NCBI RefSeq assembly: GCF_932276165.1
Contig: NC_064005.1
Coordinates: forward strand, 5,518,001-5,582,000
DNA from: Plutella xylostella
Taxonomy: Eukaryota; Arthropoda; Insecta; Lepidoptera; Plutellidae
Reading direction: 5' to 3'
DNA: 64,000 bases
Shown here: piece by piece, positions 61,401 through 64,000 of the stretch
Layout of the letters: every line of letters starts with the position of its first letter
Numbering within the stretch: position 1 is the first letter of the stretch
Program-made: the position numbers and the translations under genes
The notes under the pieces: model-generated
The model's input: only the letters and a program-made list of their open reading frames with translations
Told to the model about the DNA's origin: nothing
Database searches by the model: none

Positions 61401-63463
61401 CATTGTGAGGAAACGTTCGTTTCGTTTTTTTCTTCTATGTGTGATTTCTTCTGTATAATATAAAGTTTATTGTATTGATACGAAATACGTGTTTCCTTTA
61501 AAAAAAACCCCATCACATATTTGGCCCACGATTATAATGCTCATGCTCATCCATTTATCTCTGCTTCATAGGTTTCCGACAGAAAAAAAAAATATCAAGA
61601 AAATGGATAGACATTACCGGTCGCACAAATTGGGAACCAAAGAAACATACAAAAATTGTGTTCGGCACATTTTGAAGAGGATTGTTTCGATTGGACGAAG
61701 ACAATGAATCATACAATCAACTCAGTTTGTGTATATTAAACAATTATATTGAAATCAAATAAGTATGAGTAAAGTTTTTTTTCTTATATCGTCGGTTGAC
61801 AGGAAAAACTCACTAAGGCAGATTTTTCAATATTCAGATAAATGTTATCTGGGTAATACAAACATTGAGAAACATTGAGACGCAACAGCATCAAAATTAT
61901 TTCCCAGCAAAACTTTTATCTGGCTATTGAAAAATTAGCCTTTAGTGTCTTTTTCCTATCAACCGACGATACACTCAAGTTTTGTTTTTGTTATTATGAT
62001 AAGTTAAATTTCCCCATATTTAGGTTTAATTTTTTTGTCGGCAACATCTATGGTTTGAGTGAGAAAGAGAATAGTGCACACGGCGATTGCCAGTCTAGAG
62101 GTAGTAGGTCTATGCTCACAATAGTACTCGTTTAATAGAAACTTGCAATTGTTTCAAAATATTCCCTTGCAATTCGCCATGATGAATGAATTGAAAGACA
62201 GCGTGCACGCCTACCCCCTGTGTCGCTGCCGACTGCGACAAATGTACGTTTTGTACGCTCTATTTATTACCTTTCGTCTCTTTCCCCCCTCTTTGTACCC
62301 CCAATGTACCCTCCTTTGTTCCGCGCACATAAAAGCGTTTACGTTACTTTTGATACGAACTGCAAACGGGCTTTTAACAAACTACTAGATTTTATCTCTG
62401 AAACCGACGGTTGACTTGAATTAAAGCATATATTTTAAATTATTGTTGTTTGTTTGTTTTAGTTTTGCGCGTTGTGTACCGAACTGTCGCTCTAGTTTTG
62501 TTTTAGTTCAGAGGTTAAGCTTACTGAGATTGACAAGTTGACAGAACAATGCAAGCTTTGTATTCCGACGAGTTACGTAACGACTCTGATAACCATTTAT
62601 TTTTAATTCATATGCACTGGCCCACAAAGAAGTGCTAAGTACCAAGGTACTATCGTTTTATGGTAATTTAGTTATAAAGCTTAGAAGGACAACCAACCAA
62701 GCTTACTCTAGCTTTATTTATTCCCAACTTCTAAGAACAGTGAATCTGAAAAACGAAGTCAATATAAAAATGCTTGAAAATCATAACAATATTTTTGGCG
62801 CCGTGAGCTGTAATCTCTCGGCGGAAGTCTGCTTAACACGGGCAAATATTTGAGAGAGCTTAATGAAAACCTAAGGGGCCGCGCTCGGGGGTGCAATCCC
62901 TAACAAGATAAACGAATCACACTTTTGGAGTCGTAATTTCTTCGTCTGTATTTCTTTGATAACTTCAACGTCATAATGTGTTATAACTTCAACTTATTCC
63001 GACGCGCTCTTATAGCGCTATTTCACTCAAGCTATTCCTTTCCTCCTCTGTAATTAAGATACGAAACGGAAACCGCTACAATTTATACCTACACTCACTT
63101 GTGAACGCCGGCGGTATGAATTTGAAACGCTGTACTAAATTATTCGTAAATCTTGTTTGAATTTAAAATTGAGCTTTTGCTGCTATCAAAGCATCGTATG
63201 CTAAAAACTTAATTCCTGCGAGATGCCTTATTTGAATTTACTTAACTTTCAAGGTTTTGAGTAAAAGTTAGTTAAAAAACATGTACTTTTTTGCTACACA
63301 GATGCGCCAGTGTGTGAGCATTCGTCGCCACAAGTACTAGGAGCGCAGCTGGACGAGGCGTTGCGAGTTCGCTGCTCGGTCACCGCCAACCCGCCGGACG
63401 TCACGTTCTTCTGGCAGTTCAACAACAGCGGCGAGAGCTTGGACGTCTCGCCTTCCAAATCTG
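16406..63463 (+). CDS. Sidestep-family Ig cell-surface protein, spliced, 3' end outside window
   Basis: Ten exons join in one open frame of 503 complete codons: 16406-16496, 23923-24064, 31073-31281, 43347-43457, 49517-49723, 53437-53582, 54025-54175, 58337-58467, 59124-59283 and 63302-63463. The product has a signal peptide (hydrophobic run LLLLLAACCA, residues 9-18). It then has Ig1 (C48, W64, C128 in DEGVYRCRVDFKNSPTRN), Ig2 (C180, W193, C233), Ig3 (C278, W291, C331), Ig4 (C380, W393, C430) and the first half of Ig5 (C474, W487). The signatures YSFDVRGR and VVGPLEEGNELVLVCEVRGG are those I associate with the insect Sidestep family, whose members are type I membrane proteins that bind Beat-family proteins on motor axons and other neurons. 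N-glycosylation sequons are at N228, N275, N308 and N490. The family normally has five Ig domains, one FnIII domain, a membrane helix and a cytoplasmic tail, so the rest should lie beyond 64 kb. I cannot say which Sidestep paralogue this is. Confidence 0.93.
16747..16834 (+). mobile_element. LINE 3' tail fragment
   Basis: It reads GGTTAACTGGTAGAGAATGC, then CATTAATTCGCCTTTGTAC, GTGCAATAAAG and a (TAA)n tail. This 3' end structure recurs in lepidopteran LINEs; the exact family is not resolved. Confidence 0.55.
16905..17094 (+). repeat. Common lepidopteran interspersed repeat with (ACAG)n
   Basis: It runs from TACTAGCTGTTTCCGCGCGC through CCAAATTTCATTCAAATCCG, TTCAGTAGTTTTGGCGTGA and five (ACAG)-type units, to TTTCGCATTTATAATATTAG. 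The pattern recurs widely in moth genomes. I cannot assign a class. Confidence 0.6.
17238..17403. mobile_element. Foldback element in intron 1
   Basis: TAGACACGTGACAGCG at the left and CGCTGTCGGTGTCGTGTCTA at the right are imperfectly inverted. The centre CATATATTTTG...CAAAATATATG pairs perfectly. Confidence 0.55.
18036..18552 (+). repeat. 0.5 kb interspersed repeat, forward copy
   Basis: It runs from AACCGAATTCAAAAAAAGGA, through GTTCTCAATTCGTCGGGATC, TTCACCGATTACTCCGCCGT and CGGAAGGCAGTCAGGGGAAC, to CAGACTTCAAAAAACAAC. It matches 36898-37395 in reverse along its whole length. No coding capacity is seen. Confidence 0.85.
23453..23609. mobile_element. Palindromic MITE, fuller copy
   Basis: The arms begin ACTAACCCCCTTATTCATAG and mirror to the right end. 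A central AAAGAACAATTTGTTCTTT palindrome, absent at 3989, closes the hairpin. Confidence 0.85.
23923..24064 (+). CDS. Exon 2: first half of Ig1
   Basis: The acceptor is a pyrimidine-rich TTCTTTTGTTTCAG. The exon encodes VSTVDVDAVLGRTAALPC and continues to KPIY, with Ig1 Cys at residue 48 and Trp at 64. It is strongly GC-rich against AT-rich flanks. The donor ACAG|GTAAAA leaves in phase 2, splitting the serine of YSFDVRGR. Confidence 0.93.
24085..24226. mobile_element. Small MITE after exon 2
   Basis: AGGGCCTGTTCAGTGTGACG at the left pairs with the reverse of CGTGGCACTGAACTGGCCTT at the right. The ends are imperfect. Confidence 0.6.
24548..27546 (+). mobile_element. Non-LTR retrotransposon (LINE), 5'-truncated, coding frame open
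   Basis: A sense-oriented LINE inside intron 2. The reading frame is described separately. The 3' UTR runs to about 27512 and ends in GAAATAAATGAATT followed by a (TTA)n/(TTAT)n tail. A short simple-repeat tail is usual for CR1/L2-type LINEs. The left boundary is approximate: an in-frame TAG sits at 24545-24547 and the N-terminal endonuclease motif is missing, so the copy is probably 5'-truncated. Confidence 0.88.
24551..27226 (+). CDS. LINE ORF2: AP-like endonuclease and reverse transcriptase
   Basis: An 891-codon frame beginning at TTG; the true start is lost with the truncated 5' end. Endonuclease motifs are RPFGGVALLW (28-37), GDFNAH (106-111), a DH at 158-159 and SDH (182-184). The reverse transcriptase has KSPGHDG (438-444), NYRPISLATILAKVFD (499-514), catalytic FLDLSKAFD (565-573, Asp 567), GVRQGG (623-628) and YADD (665-668). 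The C-terminus continues about 220 residues. The enzyme nicks target DNA and copies its own RNA there by target-primed reverse transcription. The frame has no stops or shifts, so the insertion is young or recently active, lacking only the endonuclease N-terminus. Motif order fits the CR1/L2/Jockey superclade; I cannot fix the clade. Confidence 0.92.
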   Translation: MLRYNINTKSMHVFRDQIKHESGILQGRPFGGVALLWRTSVFQNVSVLNCNNVRVCAIKIITSDRPVIVMSIYMPTDSKDNLPEFTDCLGTVSAIVDDIESVFLLGDFNAHPHELFFNELSDFCQEQNWSCIDVDKLGISSDTYTFISEAHGTRRWLDHSIITQSVVSSVSNVFVKYDTLWSDHFPLIIECNLNLITPKLASKSIKDNGVVWGDRNEDEVASYSKECHRLLGCVDFPAQFTDCADHCCGEPDHRSVLDNLYSDIVTALQAAAKVSRGGSKGVGRGPRIVGWNQHVSAAHREARSRFHEWLLSGKPSSGCVYDDMRSSRKVFKSRLKWCQDHQDQIKMDALAEKHERGNFRTFWKTTSKMNPRPGLPVSVGGVSDPKDIANLFRDQFTINSPLGPARTMPNVETHVQKMSTRFTAKEIAKVIRSISRGKSPGHDGLSIEHLQYAGPHISRVLAMFFTLCVRHSYLPPEMLITVVVPVLKNKTGDVGDMNNYRPISLATILAKVFDALLNVHLQNHLVLHGNQFGFRPNLSTESAILSLKHTVRYYTDRQTPVYACFLDLSKAFDLVSYDILWGKLRDIDLPHELVTIFQYWYSHQVNNVRWAGVMSESFGMECGVRQGGLTSPSLFNLYVDALIVALSKQHVGCHVDGVCVNNLSYADDMVLLSASVCGLRKLLRICEDYAMSHGLKYNVPKSKYMVFAAGSKCPDGVPPIRLYGVPLDRVEHFKYLGHVLTPDLKDCADIERERRALSIRANMLARRFARCSQNVKITLFRAFCTSLYTCSLWANYTQKSIRALQVQYNNALRAVLGLPRYCSASGMFAWARTDCFHATVRKRCASLVRRVRASANTVLAMIANKEECPYIRHCCQKHVTTNSGRYNIIKF
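27975..28116. mobile_element. Hairpin MITE, 142 bp
   Basis: TAATCTCAAATACTAAATTC and then ACAGATTCTGAACGGTTCAT at the left mirror the right end, with a short AT-rich loop. Confidence 0.8.
29818..29888 (-). mobile_element. SINE tRNA-like head fragment
   Basis: The reverse strand reads GAGGACCGAATGGTGCAGTG, then GTTAGTGAGCCTGACTGC and GGGTTTGATTCCCG. This is the same head as the SINEs at 14094 and 33664, without the body. Confidence 0.65.
30397..30419. repeat. (TTTA)n microsatellite
   Basis: Nearly six TTTA units in intron 2. Confidence 0.9.
31073..31281 (+). CDS. Exon 3: second half of Ig1
   Basis: The acceptor is TTTGTTGCAG. The exon encodes SFDVRGRSFNKALQW through DEGVYRCRVDFKNSPTRN to LHVI. 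It contains the D-x-G-x-Y-x-C motif ending at Cys 128. The segment DVRGR and the run RCRVDFKNSPTRN are the clearest family signature in the gene. The donor G|GTGAGT leaves in phase 1. Confidence 0.95.
31304..31382. mobile_element. 79 bp MITE, CACTCGCGAGCAATG family
   Basis: ACACTCGCGAGCAATGAAAA plus AGTTCC is inverted at the right as GGAACTTTTTCATTGCCCGCGAGTGT. It begins 22 bp after the exon 3 donor. Confidence 0.8.
32361..32503. mobile_element. MITE with GGAGGGTTACTCT ends
   Basis: GGAGGGTTACTCTATTCTAC plus TGACTAAAAACGAACG pairs with the reverse of TTTTTCGTCATGTAGAGTGA plus CCCCCC. Internal ACGAGATAGAGTCGT is shared with debris at 43500-43620 and 55946-56222. Confidence 0.65.
32830..33405 (+). 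repeat. Interspersed repeat with inverted ends and octamer array, copy 2
   Basis: Same element and orientation as 13446-14018, with four TGTCCGTC octamers (from 32885) in place of five and the extra TGTAATTTTGCTG near 33344. Only a few substitutions separate the two. Confidence 0.85.
33664..33942 (-). mobile_element. tRNA-derived SINE with 12 bp target duplication
   Basis: The reverse complement begins CGACGACCGAATGGCGTAGT and holds the B box GGGTTCGATTCCCGG, then a body ending in AGTACAAGGCG. GACTTTATAAAT occurs on both sides (33652-33663 and 33943-33954). A stretch of about 15 bases of the head (ACGACCGAATGGCG) is repeated between A box and B box, unlike the 14094 copy. Confidence 0.85.
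34009..34032. repeat. (ATTCT)n microsatellite
   Basis: Four or more ATTCT units follow GAATAAAGATTT, suggesting the tail of a decayed LINE. Confidence 0.8.
35785..36697. mobile_element. Composite foldback element with TACAGGGTGTTGC ends
   Basis: The ends are TACAGGGTGTTGCAAAATTG at the left and the reverse complement of the sequence ending GCAACACCCTGTA at the right, 913 bp apart and flanked by TA. A second, longer inverted pair (GTCGCAGGCAACTGGTTTAA to TTCAGTTGTATGACT) lies inside, at about 35998-36077 and 36560-36637. The left arm alone holds a further hairpin of about 155 bp (35842-35996) with CTAAGCCCGAAACTGAAATC arms. Confidence 0.8.
36898..37395 (-). repeat. 0.5 kb interspersed repeat, reverse copy
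   Basis: Reverse-orientation partner of 18036-18552, beginning TGTTTTTTGAAGTTGGTTC and ending GAACCTCCTCCTTTTATTGA and AGTCGGTTT. It carries the shared CATCATCAGATCAGCTCAAG block. Confidence 0.85.
37888..38100 (+). repeat. Repeat block shared with 6688-6862
   Basis: AACCGCGATACAGCTCGCGA, then CGTGATTACGAATGTACTGC and AAAAAGCGGGTGGCTC, with CCTTTCCAAGGGTTACA near its end. It is preceded by a (CTAT)n tail at 37855-37872. Confidence 0.45.
40534..41502. mobile_element. Non-autonomous element with perfect 23 bp inverted ends and TTGGACC repeats
   Basis: The left end begins GGTAAGGTTGCGTATATT and continues GGACC. The right end (41480-41502) is its exact reverse complement. Inside, TTGGACC or close variants recur in both orientations near 40550, 40728, 40746, 40767, 40793, 41136, 41142, 41166 and 41465. 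No transposase-like frame is present. The class is unknown. Confidence 0.8.
43347..43457 (+). CDS. Exon 4: first half of Ig2
   Basis: The acceptor is ATTGTTGCAG. The exon encodes VPPHQLILYDKSGRDVSG and then VVGPLEEGNELVLVCEVRG, with Cys 180. The 111 bp exon is phase 1 on both sides. VPP at the domain start and the VVGP-EG-L-L-C pattern agree with Ig2 of Sidestep proteins. The donor is G|GTAAGT. Confidence 0.93.
44885..45010 (+). pseudogene. Harbinger-type transposase N-terminal remnant
   Basis: One frame reads VRNLRNIKRKVYFQRTDRFA and then DENSFLDRFQVSKMWL before a stop. A basic stretch followed by F-x-x-R-F-x-x-S-K is the usual N-terminal region of HARBI1-like transposases. An acidic DSSSDEEEP stretch near 45434-45460 may be the C-terminal end. 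The catalytic core is absent, so it is a deletion derivative. Confidence 0.5.
45095..45215 (-). mobile_element. Second RTE LINE fragment inside the Harbinger-like element
   Basis: GGGCTCTCCCAAGGAGCGAA and the following CTCGGCCTTCCTTATCCAGC match the 45544 copy but are more diverged. It breaks the transposase remnant. Confidence 0.6.
45544..45740 (-). mobile_element. RTE LINE 3' end fragment
   Basis: The plus strand begins with (CAT)n and then GCCAATAATCATCCACTGCT and GGACATAGGCCTCTCCCAAG. This is the reverse complement of the same 3' region as the copy at 10021, and it continues through GGGCGTCCCACGCTGCG. It lies inside the Harbinger-like element. Confidence 0.75.
46413..46887. mobile_element. 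Foldback element with AAGGGTGCTTTTCCACC ends
   Basis: The left end AAGGGTGCTTTTCCACCAGA plus GATGTGCTATG is matched in reverse by CATAGCACATCTCTGGTGGA plus AAAGCACCCTTA. The interior carries arrays of ATCCATAGCAC (46695-46760) and of GCTGTGCGAG-AAGATGCGC (46518-46580). GTTTCCACCA recurs near both ends. Confidence 0.8.
47085..47206 (+). mobile_element. RTE LINE 3' end fragment
   Basis: It reads GCTGGATGAGAAAGGTCGAG, then CCTTGGGAGAAGCCTAAGTC and CATCAGTGGGCC, ending in TGATTATGATGATAATG. This is the sense orientation of the RTE tail seen at 45544. Confidence 0.65.
47520..47768. mobile_element. Foldback element of the TACAGGGTGTTGC family
   Basis: The left end TACAAGGTGTTGCAAAAAGG, then AAGCCGAAACCTACATGTGC, matches the 35785 element. 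The right end is ACAACACCCTGTA. The GAAACTGAAATC hairpin segment is also present, interrupted by about 70 bp of AT-rich sequence at 47583-47652. Confidence 0.75.
48276..48440. mobile_element. Small MITE with TACAGGCTGTTGC ends
   Basis: TACAGGCTGTTGCAAAAGTG at the left is matched by the reverse complement of CCACTTTTGCAACAGCCTGTA at the right. The element is 165 bp and flanked by TA. Confidence 0.8.
49517..49723 (+). CDS. Exon 5: second half of Ig2
   Basis: The acceptor is CGTCCACAG. The exon encodes GRPAPTVMWLID, then VVVNRLELPHV and TTFKCRASNTNLVSPQEKTV. It holds Trp 193, Cys 233 and the sequon N228-T-T. At 207 bp it is symmetric, phase 1 to phase 1. The donor is T|GTGAGT. A foldback element begins 22 bp into the following intron. 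Confidence 0.95.
49746..49859. mobile_element. Small MITE after exon 5
   Basis: GGTGCGCAAGACACGC at the left and GGCGCGTCTTGCGCC at the right are inverted. It begins 22 bp after the exon 5 donor. Confidence 0.6.
51400..51476 (+). other. tRNA-like Pol III unit in the left transposon arm
   Basis: The A box is TAGCTCATTGG (51407-51417), the B box GTTCGAGTCC (51451-51460), and TTTT (51473-51476) would stop RNA polymerase III. A-to-B spacing is 38 bases. The stems do not pair well, so it is not a working tRNA gene. A short transcript reading into the element is the most it could make. Confidence 0.65.
51757..52330 (+). pseudogene. Tc1/mariner transposase remnant
   Basis: Scattered over frames are a helix-turn-helix (TISEIARRLTVS, then RRTVQLWVHRYADSG), a second DNA-binding segment (LQTVRVHLRAAGLR, then RKPTKKIALTDQIRRCQNRV) and VVIFSDEKSFKSEKDG, which contains one catalytic aspartate of the DDE triad. 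An 87 bp GTAAGT...TTGCAG segment (51847-51933) interrupts the helix-turn-helix and could be an intron. Stops and frame changes are frequent, and the last third of the enzyme is missing. It is not functional. Confidence 0.85.
52805..52891 (-). other. tRNA-like Pol III unit in the right transposon arm
   Basis: On the minus strand the A box is TGGCTCAGTTGG (starting at 52884), the B box GTTCAAATCC (52840-52831), and T6 (52810-52805) would terminate. A-to-B spacing is again 38 bases. The cloverleaf is imperfect. The unit reads inward, mirroring the left arm. Confidence 0.65.
53437..53582 (+). CDS. Exon 6: first half of Ig3
   Basis: The acceptor is TGTTTGTCCGCAG. The exon encodes LRPNLVEIVNKPASLSSE, then RAVNLTCVSEGSRPPAQLTW and YKDNRKFRRGK, with Cys 278, Trp 291 and the sequon N275-L-T. 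It enters in phase 1 and leaves in phase 0 at AAG|GTGAGA. Confidence 0.93.
53583..54024 (+). other. Intron 6 of the Sidestep-family gene
   Basis: GTGAGA...CTCCAG, 442 bp, phase 0. Nearly half is a degraded copy of the CACTCGCGAGCAATG MITE family (53720-53917), ending about 107 bp before exon 7. Confidence 0.85.
53720..53917. mobile_element. MITE, CACTCGCGAGCAATG family, in intron 6
   Basis: Left ACACTCACTAGCAATGAAAG; right GGAACTTTTTCATTA. The interior AAAATTTGATCAAAATAT is shared with the 9769 copy. Confidence 0.65.
54025..54175 (+). CDS. Exon 7: second half of Ig3
   Basis: The acceptor is CTTATCTCCAG. The exon encodes VVEWSNETWVSSSLQLSP, then DDGAVVKCQADNSALPGQ to LDVV, with Cys 331 and the sequon N308-E-T. 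The frame stays open for 46 codons into the upstream intron, so the start rests on the splice consensus and domain fit. The donor T|GTGAGT leaves in phase 1. Confidence 0.92.
54176..58336 (+). other. Intron 7 of the Sidestep-family gene
   Basis: GTGAGT...CCACAG, 4.2 kb. It holds a degraded MITE-family copy (about 55946-56222) and a weak inverted repeat pair (54344 and 55621). The stretch 56230-58330 has small ORFs with no recognisable domain. Confidence 0.85.
55946..56222. mobile_element. Degraded copy of the GGAGGGTTACTCT family
   Basis: AAGGGTTACTCTTCCTTGAC plus AAAAACGAACGAACG at the left and GATAGAGCCGTGGTTAGCGC near 56187 at the right. The arms no longer pair well. Confidence 0.45.
58337..58467 (+). 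CDS. Exon 8: first half of Ig4
   Basis: The acceptor is TTTTGTCCACAG. The exon encodes YPPVVSLSLGSTLNPHDI, then KEGDDVYFECSVKANPREHR and ISWYHN, with Cys 380 and Trp 393. The C-x-V-x-A-N-P pattern is typical of I-set Ig domains in this family. It enters in phase 1 and leaves in phase 0 at AAC|GTGAGT. Confidence 0.95.
58468..59123 (+). other. Intron 8 of the Sidestep-family gene
   Basis: GTGAGT...CAACAG, 656 bp, phase 0. I see no repeat or coding sequence inside it. Confidence 0.85.
59124..59283 (+). CDS. Exon 9: second half of Ig4
   Basis: The acceptor is CTTTACAACAG. The exon encodes DKPVLHNVVSGIIVSTKSLV, then DDGGDYSCRATNALGETSSQ to LSIQ. The D-G-G-D-Y-S-C motif gives Cys 430. The donor T|GTAAGT leaves in phase 1. 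Confidence 0.96.
59984..60043 (-). repeat. Fragment of the 0.5 kb repeat
   Basis: AAGATCCTGACGAATTGAGA followed by ACTTCCTCC and TTTGAAGTCGGTTAAAA is the terminal 60 bases of the repeat, in the reverse orientation. Confidence 0.75.
61787..61971. mobile_element. Foldback MITE, TATCGTCGGTTGA ends
   Basis: TATCGTCGGTTGACAGGAAA is matched in reverse by TTTCCTATCAACCGACGATA. The pairing continues through TTTTTCAATA and CAGATAAA. Confidence 0.8.
63302..63463 (+). CDS. Exon 10: first half of Ig5
   Basis: The acceptor is TTGCTACACAG. The exon encodes YAPVCEHSSPQVLGAQLDEA, then LRVRCSVTANPPDVTFFWQF and NNSGESLDVSPSKS, with Cys 474, Trp 487 and the sequon N490-N-S. At 162 bp it is phase 1 on both sides. 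The donor is G|GTAAAT. The second Ig5 cysteine is not in the window. Confidence 0.93.
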
Positions 63464-64000
63464 GTAAATGTGTAGTCTACTTCCTGTAGCGCTGTGTTGT
63501 CCTGGTGTGAAATGGAATTTTATGCGTCCCGGACGACGGAATGTTTACCGTCTGTTGGTCAGTATATCCGATGTGCTGATCAATATAACATTAATTACGG
63601 AACCAACACTAAAATCCCGGAGTAAGCATAATTATATGTTCTTACACATGTTGGTATTTAACGTTAGTATGGAAAGTTAGTAATGAACAACCCGTTATAC
63701 TTAGCCTATGTGATCTTTTTCATTCACCCTCATGGCCTCTCTAATAATACTTTAATCACATTCTAACCTTCAAGGGCAATTCTAGTTAACCCTGTAATTC
63801 ACGTGCTATCAAAGTTAACTGAAGACCTTGTTATTACATCCACTTCACTGCAAAGCGAGCGTGCGTATATGAGATTACAAAGTTCAGTACATTTCATATC
63901 GATTTTCAGTTTATTGATTCGCAAATACTTAACAAGCTATAAAACGGGTTGGATGCCTGAAAACTTTGCGCAGTCATTTTAAAGTTGGGTTTACAGTTAT

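Larger units (their letters stand above)
59284..63301 (+). other. Intron 9 of the Sidestep-family gene
   Basis: GTAAGT...CTACACAG, 4.0 kb. It holds a fragment of the 0.5 kb repeat (59984-60043) and a 185 bp foldback element (61787-61971). The remaining stretches have no gene I can support. The partial intron 10 (63464 to the end) likewise shows nothing. Confidence 0.85.

Overview
This window looks like lepidopteran (moth or butterfly) genomic DNA. It is AT-rich with small islands of GC-rich coding exons bounded by GT...AG splice sites. It is full of the short non-autonomous DNA elements, tRNA-derived SINEs, RTE-type LINE 3' ends and TACC/TAGG-type short repeats typical of that order. Species assignment is inference; no mitochondrial or rRNA marker is present.

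One host gene dominates. It lies on the + strand, begins at about 16.4 kb and runs off the right end. I could join ten exons (16406-63463) in one continuous frame. They encode a signal peptide and four complete immunoglobulin domains, plus the first half of a fifth, about 503 residues in all. The first Ig domain and the start of the second carry sequence characteristic of the insect Sidestep family. These are cell-surface proteins that act as receptors or ligands for Beat proteins in axon guidance and synaptic partner choice. The rest of Ig5, the fibronectin domain, the membrane span and the tail should lie downstream of the window.

Layout: 1-16.4 kb is upstream DNA with no recognised gene. 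It holds MITEs, an RTE LINE fragment, a SINE and a GC-rich patch at 4.64-4.92 kb that could be a promoter. Intron 1 (16.5-23.9 kb), intron 2 (24.1-31.1 kb) and intron 3 (31.3-43.3 kb) are large and repeat-rich. Intron 2 holds a LINE with an open 891-codon endonuclease/reverse transcriptase frame. Intron 4 (43.5-49.5 kb) holds a PIF/Harbinger-like element with a TTA target duplication, itself invaded by RTE fragments. Intron 5 (49.7-53.4 kb) holds a 1.94 kb Tc1/mariner element. Introns 6-9 are smaller. Intron 10 is cut by the window end.

The most unusual observation is in the Tc1/mariner element (51140-53079). Each inverted arm carries an inward-facing tRNA-like unit with an A box, a B box and a T-run terminator. 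The spacing from a shared anchor to the A box (24 nt) and from A box to B box (38 nt) is identical in the two arms, although most of the sequence between has diverged. Other points of interest are a set of foldback elements sitting 20-22 bp downstream of three splice donors, inverted repeats flanking exons 2-3, upstream ORFs just before the start codon, and a 969 bp element with perfect 23 bp ends and many internal TTGGACC-like motifs.
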